NCBI GenBank assembly: GCA_963847945.1 | Contig: CAWKBX010000001.1 | Coordinates: 124,001-188,000 of the forward strand | Direction: 5' to 3' | DNA from: JANMJD01 sp963847945 | GTDB taxonomy: Bacteria > Actinomycetota > Acidimicrobiia > Acidimicrobiales > Ilumatobacteraceae | DNA length: 64,000 nt | Translations under genes and position numbers: made by a program | Shown: positions 9,568-20,892 of the stretch, in pieces | How positions within the stretch are numbered: position 1 is the first letter of the stretch | Layout: each line of letters begins with the position of its first letter | The notes under the pieces: generated by a model | The model's input: only the letters and a program-made list of their open reading frames with translations | Told to the model about the DNA's origin: nothing | The model's database searches: none

Positions 9568-10394
9568 CACGACACCCCGCCGGAGGCGGCGAACACGTCG
9601 GCGAAGCAGTAGCTCGACTCGGGCCCGGCCAAGAATCGAACCAGCTCGGCCAGTTCCTCTGCGGTGCCCATCCGTGACGCTGGGACGCCCATCAAAATGC
9701 CCGCCTTCATCATTGGGTCCATGTCGGAGAGCAACGGCGTATCGATCCAACCGGGGCAGACGGCGTTGACGCGCACCCCGAACGGGGCGACTTCCTGCCC
9801 GGTGGACTTCGTCAGGGCGATGATCCCGGCTTTCGCTGCGCTGTAGTGCGGGGCACCGGCCATTGGTCGTAGACCCAGGATTGACGAGATATTGACGATC
9901 GAGCCCTGTCTGGCCGGAGTCATATGGCGCAACGCAGCGCGCACTCCGTGAAAAGTCCCGTAAAGATGAGTGCGAATCATCCGGTCCCACTGGGCGTCGC
10001 TCAGGTCGAGGGTGATGTCGGGGGGGACGAGTTGGTCGAGCTTGCCTTCCATCTTGAGCATCTGGTTGGCGATCGACCGTTGGGTACGTTCCGGGTCGGG
10101 CGGCGGAGCGATGCCGGCGTTGTTGATCATGATGTCGAGGCGTCCGTGGATGGCCACGACCTTGTCGATCGCTTCGTCGAACACGCCCGCATCGCCGACA
10201 TCGAACGGCACGGCTTCGCCACCGACTTCGGCGGCAACGGCGACCGCCGCGTCAGGTGACAGGTCATTGACGATCACGAAGGCACCGTCGGCGGCAAGGC
10301 GGCGGGCGAACGCGGCACCCATGCCCGAGCCGGCACCGGTGATCACGGCGACTTGCCCGGCGAGGGCGGCGGTGGTCGAAGTGACATCACTCAT
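9567..10394 (-). CDS. Short-chain dehydrogenase/reductase (SDR)
   Basis: A 275-residue classical SDR. It has the cofactor motif TGAGSGMG near residue 20, the NNAG motif, Ser in 'SIVNISSIL', and the catalytic YSAAK motif. It is followed by the typical PG motif 'VCPGWIDTPLL'. The 'ARRLAADGAFVIVNDLS' region points to NAD(H) or NADP(H) binding, with the substrate unknown. It is the first gene of a three-gene operon. A TACAGT box lies 8 bases upstream of the ATG on this strand, so its message is probably leaderless. Confidence 0.93.
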   Translation of the reverse strand: MSDVTSTTAALAGQVAVITGAGSGMGAAFARRLAADGAFVIVNDLSPDAAVAVAAEVGGEAVPFDVGDAGVFDEAIDKVVAIHGRLDIMINNAGIAPPPDPERTQRSIANQMLKMEGKLDQLVPPDITLDLSDAQWDRMIRTHLYGTFHGVRAALRHMTPARQGSIVNISSILGLRPMAGAPHYSAAKAGIIALTKSTGQEVAPFGVRVNAVCPGWIDTPLLSDMDPMMKAGILMGVPASRMGTAEELAELVRFLAGPESSYCFADVFAASGGVS

Positions 10395-10448
10395 GACCGG
10401 CGACTGTAGGTGCTGGAGCGCACGGGGTCAGACCTGTACGATCCGGCC

Positions 10449-11075
10449 GTGGCCGCAACCGTCGAACCCGCCCAACCTTCACCCGACGGCCCCGAGCACG
10501 ACGCCGGTCTGTGGACGGTCCCCAACCTGGTCACGATCATTCGCCTGCTGTGCCTACCCGTCTTCCTGTGGTTGCTCTTCAGTCGTGACGACCGACAGGG
10601 GGCGGCATGGCTGCTCGGGTGCATCGGTCTGACCGATTGGGTCGACGGCTACGTGGCCCGTCGATTCAACCAGGTCAGTGAGATCGGCAAGATCCTCGAC
10701 CCGACGGCCGATCGCCTGTTGTTCATCGTCGGCATCGGGGCGATCATCATCGACGGCTCGGCACCGTTGTGGTTCTGCGTGCTGGCGGTCGCCCGAGAGG
10801 CCATCTTGGGGGCACGGTGGCCGCATTGACCCTGTTCAAAGGCATGAAACGCTTCGACGTGACGTGGTGGGGGAAAACCGCAACGTTCTTGTTGATGTTC
10901 GTGTTCCCCGGGTTTCGTGCTCGGAGCATCCGACTTCTCCCTCAACCGGTGGTTCAACGTGGCGGCATGGATCACCGGCATCCCCGGATTGATTCTGAGC
11001 TACTACGTGGCGATTGCGTACATCCCGACGATTGCCAGCCATCTTCGGGCGGGAGATGACTCAAAACACGGCTAA
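10449..11075 (+). CDS. pgsA: CDP-alcohol phosphatidyltransferase (PgsA-like), two indels
   Basis: Integral membrane enzyme that joins CDP-diacylglycerol to an alcohol, probably glycerol 3-phosphate, in phospholipid synthesis. The diagnostic motif DG-x2-AR-x8-G-x3-D-x3-D is complete around 'DGYVARRF...GKILDPTADRLL', and several hydrophobic helices follow. The frame breaks at a G run near 10806-10810 (ILGGTVAALTLF resumes with one extra G) and again near 10912, where one T is extra. The rebuilt end reads 'AYIPTIASHLRAGDDSKHG'. The GTG at 10449 is chosen because TACGAT (10437-10442) lies 6 bases before it. The pgsA assignment over other CDP-alcohol transferases is likely but not certain. Confidence 0.8.
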
Positions 11076-11086
11076 CGTTCCGGGCC

Positions 11087-11468
11087 ATGCGCGTGCCCGA
11101 CGAACTGCTGTACTCGGCCGATCATGAGTGGATTCGGATCGATGGTGATCTGGCCACGATCGGCGTGACCGATTACGCGCAGGATTCGCTGGGCGATGTG
11201 GTCTACGTCGACATCCCCAAGGTCGGTACGCGGGTGATGCTGAGCGAGAGCTTCAGCGAGGTTGAGTCGACCAAAGCGGTGTCGGAGATCTACGCCCCGG
11301 TGGCCGGGGAGATCGTCGAGGTCAACGAGACCTTGAAGAACGAACCCGAGCGCTTGAACCGTGACCCGTACGGCGACGGTTGGTTGTGTGTCATTCGGAT
11401 GGCCGATGCGGCCGCGGTGGAGCACTTGATGAGCGGCGGACGCCTACCGCTCGCTTGTCGGAACCTGA
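11087..11468 (+). CDS. gcvH: Glycine cleavage system H protein, one indel near the end
   Basis: Lipoyl carrier that shuttles the aminomethyl group between the P, T and L proteins of glycine cleavage. About 126 residues. The lipoylated lysine is Lys63 in SFSEVESTKAVSEIYAP, and the start MRVPDELLYSADHEWI is canonical. After 'VEHLMS' an extra G near 11434 throws the frame. With it removed the end reads ADAYRSLVGT and stops at 11466-11468, the normal family end. A TAACGT box at 11073-11078, which includes the upstream gene's stop codon, lies 8 bases before the ATG. It is the first gene of the conserved gcvH - FHA - MerR - nuclease - MerR - gcvT cluster. Confidence 0.92.
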
Positions 11469-11484
11469 GGTCGGAGGGGCGGCG

Positions 11485-11975
11485 ATGGCATACCTATTCT
11501 GCAACCAGTGTGGTCACCGGAATCCTCCGGTGTCGAACTTCTGCTCATCGTGCGGCGTCGTCCTCGACTCGATGTCGAATCGTACGATTTCGATCATGCG
11601 CGTCGATCCGCTGACTCGATGCGAGCGGCCTGACGACGACGATGTCGATGGTCGATGCTCGCACGAACTGCAATCGCGGCGTTGGTACATTGGTCGTCCG
11701 TCAGGGCTCACAGGCCGGAGAGCATTTCGCTCTCGACCGAGGTCTTGACACGCCTGGGTCGTCACCCGGAGAGTGAGATCCGCCTCGATGACATCACGGT
11801 CTCGCGGCGCCACGCCGAAGTCACGCGTATCGGTGATTCGTACACGGTACGCGATGTCGGTTCGTTGAACGGTACGTATGTGAACCAACATCGCGTGGAT
11901 GACGCGACGCTGGCCCACGGTGACGAGGTCCAGATTGGCAAGTTTCGTCTGGTCTTCTTCGACGGGGTGGGCTGA
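11485..11975 (+). CDS. Zinc-ribbon plus FHA-domain protein (GarA/OdhI position), two indels
   Basis: Phosphothreonine-binding signalling protein. An N-terminal four-cysteine zinc ribbon (FCNQCG, then FCSSCG) is followed by a linker with 'NRTISIMRVDP'. An FHA domain then carries GRHPESEIRLDD, SRRHAEV and the GSLNGTYVN signature. Frames must be joined at about 11612 and 11752, giving roughly 163 residues. In mycobacteria and corynebacteria the protein at this locus (GarA, OdhI) is phosphorylated near its N-terminus and then inhibits 2-oxoglutarate metabolism; the TISI stretch may be the equivalent site. The zinc ribbon is absent from GarA. A GGAGGGG ribosome-binding site precedes the ATG. Confidence 0.82.
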
Positions 11976-11978
11976 AGA

Positions 11979-13076
11979 GTGCTCAACGAGCGGCCGTACT
12001 TCTCGATCGGCGAGGTGCTCGGGCTGTTGCTCGAGGAGTTTCCCGATGTCACCATTTCCAAGATCCGGTTCCTTGAGGGCCAGGGTCTGATCGACCCCGA
12101 GCGCACCCCATCGGGCTATCGCAAGTTCTACGACCGCGACCTCAACCGGCTGCGGTTCATCCTGCGCGAGCAGAAGGATCACTACCTACCGCTGAAGGTC
12201 ATCAAGGAACGCCTTGAAGGCACCGACGGCACCCCGGCGGCACCGCCTCGTCCCGTGATCGGGGCGAGTTGGGCGCTGATCGGCAATGCCGAGCCTCCCG
12301 AGATCGAGGAGCGTTCACCCGAACTCGGTGAGATGCCCGAGATGACCACCGACTCGACGAGCGCGTTCATTCGCATTGTCAACGACACGTCAGATGCTCA
12401 CCCGCGCCCCAGGCAGGCTCCGATCGCCCCGGCTCCGGTGGAACCGGCACCGCTGGCCCCGTTTGCGCCCCGCCGCCCGGTCGGGCCGGCCGTCGCTCCG
12501 TCCAATGTTGCCGCCCCCGAGCGGGCTCCCACCGTCGCCGCCGACGCTCCCGCCGCCACTGCACCTCCGGTCGCCGAGGCTCCGACGCCTCCCGCAGCCG
12601 AGCCGGTCTCCGAACTCCAACCAGCCCGGGCTGCGGCTGCGGCCCAGGTCGTGGCACCAACCCCGGCCCCGCCGGTGATCGAGGCGGGGGAGCTGACCGT
12701 CGAGCTGACCGTCGGGGATCTCTGTGCTCGGGCCGGCGTGACGCCGCAGCTTCTCGGCCAACTGCGTGAGTATGGCCTGGTCGAAGCGACGATGATCGGC
12801 GGCGAGGCCATCTTCGGTCTCGATGCCCTGCGGACCGCCACCGCGGCTGGGAAGCTGGCCGGTCATGGTCTCGAGGCTCGCCACCTGCGCACGTGGAAGG
12901 TCAGTGCCGAGCGCGAGGCGACGCTGTTCGAACAGATGCTCCAACCGTTGATGCGTCAGCGCAACCCGAACTCGCGTCGCCAAGCCGCCGACCTGAGCAG
13001 CGAATTGTCACGCGCCGGCGCCGACCTGCGGGCCACGTTGATGCGGACGGCGTTGCGTACATACCTCGACGATTGA
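11979..13076 (+). CDS. MerR-family regulator (FtsR/Rv1828-like) with long Pro/Ala linker
   Basis: A 365-residue DNA-binding protein. Residues 1-75 form a MerR winged helix (FSIGEVLGLL, TISKIRFLEGQGLI, TPSGYRKFYDRDLNRLRFIL). A Pro/Ala-rich linker of about 110 residues follows. A second helical domain (about 245-365) begins 'LTVGDLCARAGVTPQLLGQLREYGLV' and also reads as MerR-like. The equivalent mycobacterial protein Rv1828 lies in the same place. Corynebacterial FtsR, of the same family, activates ftsZ, so a cell-division or growth role is plausible but unproven here. The start codon is GTG, 3 bases after the FHA gene stop. Confidence 0.85.
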   Translation: MLNERPYFSIGEVLGLLLEEFPDVTISKIRFLEGQGLIDPERTPSGYRKFYDRDLNRLRFILREQKDHYLPLKVIKERLEGTDGTPAAPPRPVIGASWALIGNAEPPEIEERSPELGEMPEMTTDSTSAFIRIVNDTSDAHPRPRQAPIAPAPVEPAPLAPFAPRRPVGPAVAPSNVAAPERAPTVAADAPAATAPPVAEAPTPPAAEPVSELQPARAAAAAQVVAPTPAPPVIEAGELTVELTVGDLCARAGVTPQLLGQLREYGLVEATMIGGEAIFGLDALRTATAAGKLAGHGLEARHLRTWKVSAEREATLFEQMLQPLMRQRNPNSRRQAADLSSELSRAGADLRATLMRTALRTYLDD

Positions 13077-13129
13077 GCCGTCGCCCACAAGGCCTCGTCC
13101 GCAGCCGTGCGGCGGGGTACAGTGGCCGC

Positions 13130-13627
13130 GTGATCCCCATGGAGCTCGTCGCTATTCGCATGGAAGTCCCGGCGAATACTCCGGTGATGATCCTGCGTGA
13201 GACCGAAGGCCGTCGGCGGGTTCTGCCGATCTATATCGGTAGCTCCGAGGCGGCGGCGATCCACTACGCGCTCGAAGGCATCGTCGCCCCCCGGCCGCTC
13301 ACCCACGACCTCTTCCAGAACGTGCTCGGCGATCTCGGGGCGAGCCTGTCGAGGGTGATCGTCACCGAGATTCGCGACGAGACGTACTTCGCCGAGCTTC
13401 ACCTCGACGTACGGGGCGAGGCCCACACCGTGTCCAGCCGACCGTCCGATGCGGTGGCGTTGGCGGTGCGAACGCACAGTCCGATCTTCGCCAGCGCCGC
13501 GGTGCTCGACGCCGCCGGAACCGAGGCCGTGGTCGAGGTCGAGGAGGCCACCGACGACTCCGACTCGCTGGTCGCCGAGTTCATGGACTTCATCGACCAG
13601 GTGTCTCCCGAAGACTTCGCCGGATAG
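13130..13627 (+). CDS. Bifunctional nuclease domain protein (DUF151)
   Basis: A 165-residue protein of the bifunctional nuclease family, with DNase and RNase activity reported for relatives. Typical sequence runs from 'MELVAIRMEVPANTPVMILRE' through 'VLPIYIGSSEAAAI', 'RPLTHDLF' and 'SSRPSDAVALAVRT' to an acidic C-terminus. The GTG at 13130 is chosen over the inframe ATG nine bases later because a TACAGT -10 box (13118-13123) lies 6 bases before it. The gene sits between two MerR regulators, as Rv1829 does in mycobacteria. Confidence 0.9.
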   Translation: MIPMELVAIRMEVPANTPVMILRETEGRRRVLPIYIGSSEAAAIHYALEGIVAPRPLTHDLFQNVLGDLGASLSRVIVTEIRDETYFAELHLDVRGEAHTVSSRPSDAVALAVRTHSPIFASAAVLDAAGTEAVVEVEEATDDSDSLVAEFMDFIDQVSPEDFAG

Positions 13628-13726
13628 GCGACGCACGGCCAACCCACTGGCCGGCCGATTCACTGGCCGACGCCGACCGCTCGCGGCCGGATGGTGCGTT
13701 CACGTGCCTACCCATCGTCTGCACGC

Positions 13727-13755
13727 TTGACTCGCACGGCGCGCCCGCCTAGCCT
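13727..13755 (+). promoter_or_regulatory. Sigma-A-type promoter of the merR-gcvT unit
   Basis: TTGACT (13727-13732) and TAGCCT (13750-13755) are separated by exactly 17 bases. This predicts a transcript start near 13762 and a leader of about 108 bases. The leader contains a hairpin (AACTAC at 13780-13785, GTAGTT at 13792-13797) and a near-palindrome centred on GAATTC (13805-13823) that could be a MerR operator. These roles are inferred. Confidence 0.7.
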
Positions 13756-13869
13756 GACTGGATCGGGCGACAGCGACGTAACTACCCCTGTGTAGTTGCC
13801 AAGCGATGGGAATTCCCCTCATCCCAGCGGTAGGCCGAACCATACGGCGAACAAGACAGAGGTGCTTCG

Positions 13870-14361
13870 GTGACCGAACCCGGGTACAGCGGAACCAAGA
13901 CAGCCCAGATCGTGGGCATTACCTATCGGCAGCTCGACTACTGGGCTCGTACCGACTTGGTCCGTCCGTCGTTGGCCGATGCGTCGGGCAGCGGGACCCG
14001 TCGCCAGTATTCCTATCGTGACCTGCTCGAACTCAAGGTCATCAAGAACCTGCTCGATGCCGGGCTGAAGCTCGAATCGGTGCGAGACGTCTTCGACTAC
14101 CTCCGCAACCAGGTGAACACCGACATCGCCTCGGCTCACATCGTCATCAACGGCTCGCAGGTTGTGATGTGCGACGGCGACCAGTGGATCGACGTAGTCC
14201 GCCGGGGCCAGGGCGTGCTCAACGTGCTCGGGCTCGCCGCGGTGAAGAACGAACTCGACACGCAGTTGGTTGCGTTCCAGCCGGTCGAGGTGACCAGGGC
14301 TGTGGCGGGAGATGCCTCGTCGGAGCCACCGATTGAGATTCTTCCGGCGGTCGCGATCTGA
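13870..14361 (+). CDS. MerR-family regulator (Rv1830-like)
   Basis: A 163-residue MerR protein. The N-terminal helix-turn-helix reads 'YSGTKTAQIVGITYRQLDYWARTDLVRPS', then a wing 'GSGTRRQYSYRDLLELKVIKNLLDAGLKLESVR'. The C-terminal half is a small sensor-like domain. It occupies the Rv1830 position in the cluster. It reads with gcvT downstream (11-base gap), so it could link glycine cleavage to growth control. GTG start; a promoter is visible upstream. Confidence 0.88.
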   Translation: MTEPGYSGTKTAQIVGITYRQLDYWARTDLVRPSLADASGSGTRRQYSYRDLLELKVIKNLLDAGLKLESVRDVFDYLRNQVNTDIASAHIVINGSQVVMCDGDQWIDVVRRGQGVLNVLGLAAVKNELDTQLVAFQPVEVTRAVAGDASSEPPIEILPAVAI

Positions 14362-14372
14362 GCGGTGCGCCG

Positions 14373-15428
14373 ATGAGTGACTTGCGTATGTCGCCGCTTG
14401 ATGATCGACACCGTGCCATCGGGGCCAAAATGGTGGAGTTCGGTGGCTGGGAAATGCCGGTCGCCTATTCCGCGGGCACCCTGGCAGAGCACCTGGCCTG
14501 CCGTGACGACGCAGTGATGTTCGATGTCAGCCATCTCGGCACGGTGCGATTGGCCGGAGGCGACGCGTTCGGGCTGTTGCAGACCAATCTGAGCAACGAT
14601 CTCGGGAAGATCGCGCCCGGTCGGGCGCAGTACACCCACCTGCTCGACGACGCCGACGGCTCGGTCCTCGACGACATCATCGTCTGGTGGATCGCCGACG
14701 ACGTCTTCGACGTCATGCCCAACGCGTCGAACACCGAGCGGGTCCGCACGCTGATCGGCGGCCGCGAGACCACGGCCTCCCGGGCAATCATCGCCGTACA
14801 GGGCCCCCACGCCCGGCGCCGCCTGTCCGAGGTCTCGGCCGGCGCGGCCGCCGTCGGGCGATTCCGGGTGGGTACCGTCGCGTGGGAAGGGACGGCACTG
14901 ACGGTCGCCGGCACGGGCTACACCGGCGAGGATGGTGTCGAGATCGCCGTTCCTGTCGACGCGGCGGGCCGGCTGTGGGATGCGTTGGCGGCCGCCGGGA
15001 TTCGTCCGGCGGGGCTCGGTGCCCGTGACACCCTGCGATTGGAGGCGGCACTTCCGCTCCACGGTCACGAACTGGGCCCGGGAATCACTCCCCACCAGGC
15101 CGGTCTGAGCTGGGTGGTCTCGGCGACCAAGCCGGCGTTCCGTGGGCGACAAGCCCTTCTCGACGAGCAGCGCCGAGGGATCAATCGCCGCCTGCGCGGA
15201 CTGACGACCGAGGGCCGTCGCCCGCCGCGCGATGGCTCCACCGTGCTCCTCGATGGGGTGCCGGTCGGGTTGGTGACCAGCGGAAACTTCTCGCCGGTCC
15301 TCGAGCATGGCATCGCCTTGGCGTTCCTGCCGCCGGAGATCGATGAGGGCACGAACATCGAGGTCGATGTCCGCGGCAGCTTGATCGCCGGTTGCGTCGC
15401 CGCCACCCCCTTCGTCCGTCGCGGCTGA
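14373..15428 (+). CDS. gcvT: Glycine cleavage system T protein (aminomethyltransferase)
   Basis: Transfers the aminomethyl carbon from the lipoyl arm of GcvH to tetrahydrofolate and releases ammonia. 351 residues, slightly shorter than the usual 360-370. It shows the conserved 'MVEFGGWEMPVAY' start region, 'VMFDVSHLGTVRLAG', 'GTGYTGEDGVEI' and 'ARDTLRLEAALPLHGHEL'. It ends with the C-terminal barrel 'GNFSPVLEHGIALAF'. The frame is intact. It converges on the phasin/HBHA-like gene with only 27 bases between stops. Confidence 0.96.
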   Translation: MSDLRMSPLDDRHRAIGAKMVEFGGWEMPVAYSAGTLAEHLACRDDAVMFDVSHLGTVRLAGGDAFGLLQTNLSNDLGKIAPGRAQYTHLLDDADGSVLDDIIVWWIADDVFDVMPNASNTERVRTLIGGRETTASRAIIAVQGPHARRRLSEVSAGAAAVGRFRVGTVAWEGTALTVAGTGYTGEDGVEIAVPVDAAGRLWDALAAAGIRPAGLGARDTLRLEAALPLHGHELGPGITPHQAGLSWVVSATKPAFRGRQALLDEQRRGINRRLRGLTTEGRRPPRDGSTVLLDGVPVGLVTSGNFSPVLEHGIALAFLPPEIDEGTNIEVDVRGSLIAGCVAATPFVRRG

Positions 15429-15455
15429 CGCTCGGGCGCGGAGCTCGGGGCGGGT

Positions 15456-16382
15456 CTACTTCGGCGTCGGCTTCTTTGCGGCGGTCTTCTTCGGCGTCGC
15501 CGAAGCAGACCTCTTCGTCGGGGTCGAGCCGCGGTGCCCACCTTGCGACCGATGGCTGTCGCGGTCGGGGTGGCCGCCGATTTTGCCGCCGGCTTGGTGG
15601 TCGATTTCGCGGTCGGCTTCGATGCCGGCTTGGTGGTCGCCAACGGCTCCGCCGTGGCGAGCTTCGCCGCCTTGGAAGGCTTGGTCGGCGACGCAGGCGT
15701 CGGCGCGGGTGGGGCTGGTTCCGAGACCATCGCCTGTACCCCGGCCTTGCTGTTGCCGGCCAATGCGCTCAGACCGCGCAGACCGAACAACCCTCCGGCG
15801 GTTTCGGCCAGTTGCGTCAGGGGGCGCAGTCGCTTTCCCAGCTCACCGAGGGCGTCGAGGAAGTCACCCAATTGCTCGGGCATGCCGGTGAGCGACGGCG
15901 ACCCAAGCGTGTCGGCCAACTGGGCCAGCCCCGGGCGCGACGCGCTGAATCGGGTCGGAGATCTGATCGACGAGGTGTTGTGCGGTGGACACCGCCCCGG
16001 TGATCTGCGGAATGATCGCCTTCATCGGCTCCGAGACGGCCTCGACCATCCCGGCGGCGTTGCTGACTGCGCTCTCGATCTGGGGGACGATCGCCTTGAT
16101 CGGATCGGAGATGTGATCGATCAGCTGTTGGGCCGAGTTCACGACGCTGGTGACCTGGGGCATCGCCGCTCGCAACGGGGCCTCGACGTCGTCGATCAAT
16201 CCCTGTACCCGGTGGGCGACCCCTTGCATGGCGTCCATGGTGGTGTTGAACGTCTCGACAGCCTTGAGAAAGTTGCCGACGCCGGTGCGGAACTGCTCGA
16301 TGGTCTTGCCGATCCCGGCGACGGGGTTGGCCCCTCCGAAGAAGTTGAGGAGGTCGCCGATGTTCGGAGTGGTGTCAGCCAT
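15456..16382 (-). CDS. Helical protein with Lys/Ala/Pro-rich tail (phasin/HBHA-like), two indels
   Basis: About 308 residues when two breaks (near 15930 and 15540) are bridged. The N-terminal 200 residues are amphipathic helices with a repeated pattern: 'MPQVTSVVNSAQQLIDHISDPIKAIVPQ', then 'PQIESAVSNAAGMVEAVSEPMKAIIPQ', then 'PQITGAVSTAQHLVDQISDPI'. This is a roughly 32-residue repeat seen three times. The last 100 residues are rich in Thr, Lys, Pro and Ala and end AKKPTPK at 15456. This shape resembles polyhydroxyalkanoate phasins and the mycobacterial heparin-binding haemagglutinin, and the basic tail may bind DNA or polyanions. I cannot choose between these. The ATG at 16382 (MADTTPNIG) fits the reading. 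Confidence 0.6.
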
Positions 16383-16439
16383 GGTCCCAACGGTAGTGCG
16401 TCTCAACCGGCCCGACGATCAGCATCGAGCCGATCACCC

Positions 16440-19354
<2,915 letters not shown>

Positions 19355-19360
19355 GGGTGA

Positions 19361-19389
19361 ACCTTCCGGCCGCCGGTGAGCCGGCGGCC
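19361..19389 (-). promoter_or_regulatory. Expression platform of the glycine riboswitch: perfect GC hairpin next to the gcvP ribosome-binding site
   Basis: GGCCGCCGG (19368-19376) and CCGGCGGCC (19381-19389) are perfect complements around a 4-base loop. On the coding strand the hairpin is followed at once by GGAAGGT (19367-19361), 6 bases before the gcvP ATG. It could end transcription or hide the ribosome-binding site when glycine is absent. No T-run follows, so translational control is more likely. Confidence 0.6.
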
Positions 19390-19414
19390 TGCGTTGTCGG
19401 TTCCCCCGCTGTCA

Positions 19415-19585
19415 TTCGGGCCTGAGAGCTTCCACCTGCGAGCAGGCTTTCCCCGTCGGCGGGGTGGTTTCCCACCCGCTTTCCAGCGTTGCCAACCCGA
19501 TTCGGTCCATTGGCCTGAGAGATTCCGGGGAGGTTGCTCCTTCGGCGCCCCCATCAACTCATGCCGAGGGCTCTCCCGAACAGGT
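19415..19585 (-). promoter_or_regulatory. Tandem glycine riboswitch
   Basis: Two glycine aptamers in series on the minus strand upstream of gcvP. The first (about 19580-19510) has GGGAGAG at its 5' side, the conserved core GCCGAAGGAGCAA (19546-19534) and the closing CTCTCAGGCC. The second (about 19505-19415) has GCCGACGGGGAAAGC and a second CTCTCAGGCC (19428-19419). These are the hallmark elements of the family, which binds glycine cooperatively and usually turns gcv genes on. A possible -10 lies in 19583-19590, just ahead of the first aptamer. Confidence 0.93.
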
Positions 19586-19723
19586 ATGTACGGCGTGATC
19601 ACGTTACCCGAGCGGCAGCTTCGATCTGTCGCATTGCCGAACCGGTCACTCCATGTCGCTCAGTGTGGTAAGTCGGACGACCATCCACCACACCACGCGC
19701 GCAGGGGGTAAGATGGAGCAGCC

Positions 19724-20869
19724 ATGCACCGGTTCCGTGTCGCCCGTCTGCACCGGGCCGCTCGGGCCGGTTGCACGATCGCAATACTCTCGTTGAGTGC
19801 TGCCGTCGTGGCTCCCCAAGCGGCCGTGGCCGGCCCCACCTCGGCCCAGGTCGCCGAAGAAATCGTTCGGTTGCAGAACAAGGCCGACAAGATCGCCCAG
19901 CGGATCACCGAGTCGGAGGACCGCGCCGACGTGCTGGCCGCCGAGACCGTCTCGGCCACGTCGGCGATCGCCACGTTGACGGCCGAAGTCGACGCGTTGG
20001 ATGCGACGCTGACCAACGTTGCCCTCGACCAGTTCATGAACGGCTCCGTGGGCGCGATCACCGGTCTGCTCGATGACCCCAACACCCAGATCGAGGCCGA
20101 GATTTTCCGCCGGCTCGCCGTCGATGCCGGCGAGGTCGACATCGATACGCTCGACTCGGCTCGCCATGATCTCGACGTCAAGCGCCGACAGGTGGTCGAT
20201 CTGGCGGCCGAAAATATGCAGCTCGCAGCAGATTTGGCCACGGCTAGACACGATCTCGAAGCGGAATTGGTGCAACTCGAAGGGCTGCGGGTGCGCCTCA
20301 AGGATCAGGAGATCAAGCGGGCATACGAAGCGTTGGTGGCCAAGCGGCGGGCGGACGAGGAAGCCAAGCGGCGAGAAGCGGAAGCGTCCGCCGCGCAGGC
20401 GGTCGCGGAGGCTGCTCGCCGGTCACGGGCGACGATCATCCAGGTACCCGGAGGCGGCCAGCCATCGGACGCACCGATTCCGCCACCCGGCTGGGTCTGC
20501 CCGGTCGACGGCGCCACGGCGTTCGGTGACACTTGGGCGTCGCCGAGGCCCAATGGCCGTCACCACAAGGGAGTCGACATGATGGCCGCCGCGGGAACCC
20601 CGTTGGTCGCGGTCGTCGCCGGGTTCGTACGGATGAAGACCGATCCGCTCGGCGGCAATGTCGCCTCGCTGAATGGGGTCGACGGCACGCGCTACTACTA
20701 CGCCCACCTCTCCAGTTGGGAGGGAGGCAACCGCAACGTCAGCGCCGGCGATGTCATCGGCTACGTCGGCAAGACGGGGGCGACCTCGGCCAATCACCTG
20801 CACCTCGAGATCCACCCGAATGGCGGAGCCGCGATCAACCCATACCCGACGGTCCGTCGCTACTGCTGA
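19724..20869 (+). CDS. Secreted M23-family peptidoglycan endopeptidase with coiled coil
   Basis: A 381-residue exported protein that probably cuts or regulates cutting of peptidoglycan cross-links, like EnvC/NlpD-type division factors. A signal peptide ends near PQAAVAG (residue 38). Residues about 40-230 form a long coiled coil split by a short loop. The C-terminal M23 domain keeps both zinc motifs, H-x3-D in 'GRHHKGVDM' and H-x-H in 'NHLHLEIH', so it should be catalytically active. A TAAGAT box lies 9 bases before the ATG. It faces the DivIVA-like gene, consistent with a cell-envelope theme. Confidence 0.9.
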   Translation: MHRFRVARLHRAARAGCTIAILSLSAAVVAPQAAVAGPTSAQVAEEIVRLQNKADKIAQRITESEDRADVLAAETVSATSAIATLTAEVDALDATLTNVALDQFMNGSVGAITGLLDDPNTQIEAEIFRRLAVDAGEVDIDTLDSARHDLDVKRRQVVDLAAENMQLAADLATARHDLEAELVQLEGLRVRLKDQEIKRAYEALVAKRRADEEAKRREAEASAAQAVAEAARRSRATIIQVPGGGQPSDAPIPPPGWVCPVDGATAFGDTWASPRPNGRHHKGVDMMAAAGTPLVAVVAGFVRMKTDPLGGNVASLNGVDGTRYYYAHLSSWEGGNRNVSAGDVIGYVGKTGATSANHLHLEIHPNGGAAINPYPTVRRYC

Positions 20870-20892
20870 CGCCTTGACTTCAGGCAATCGGG

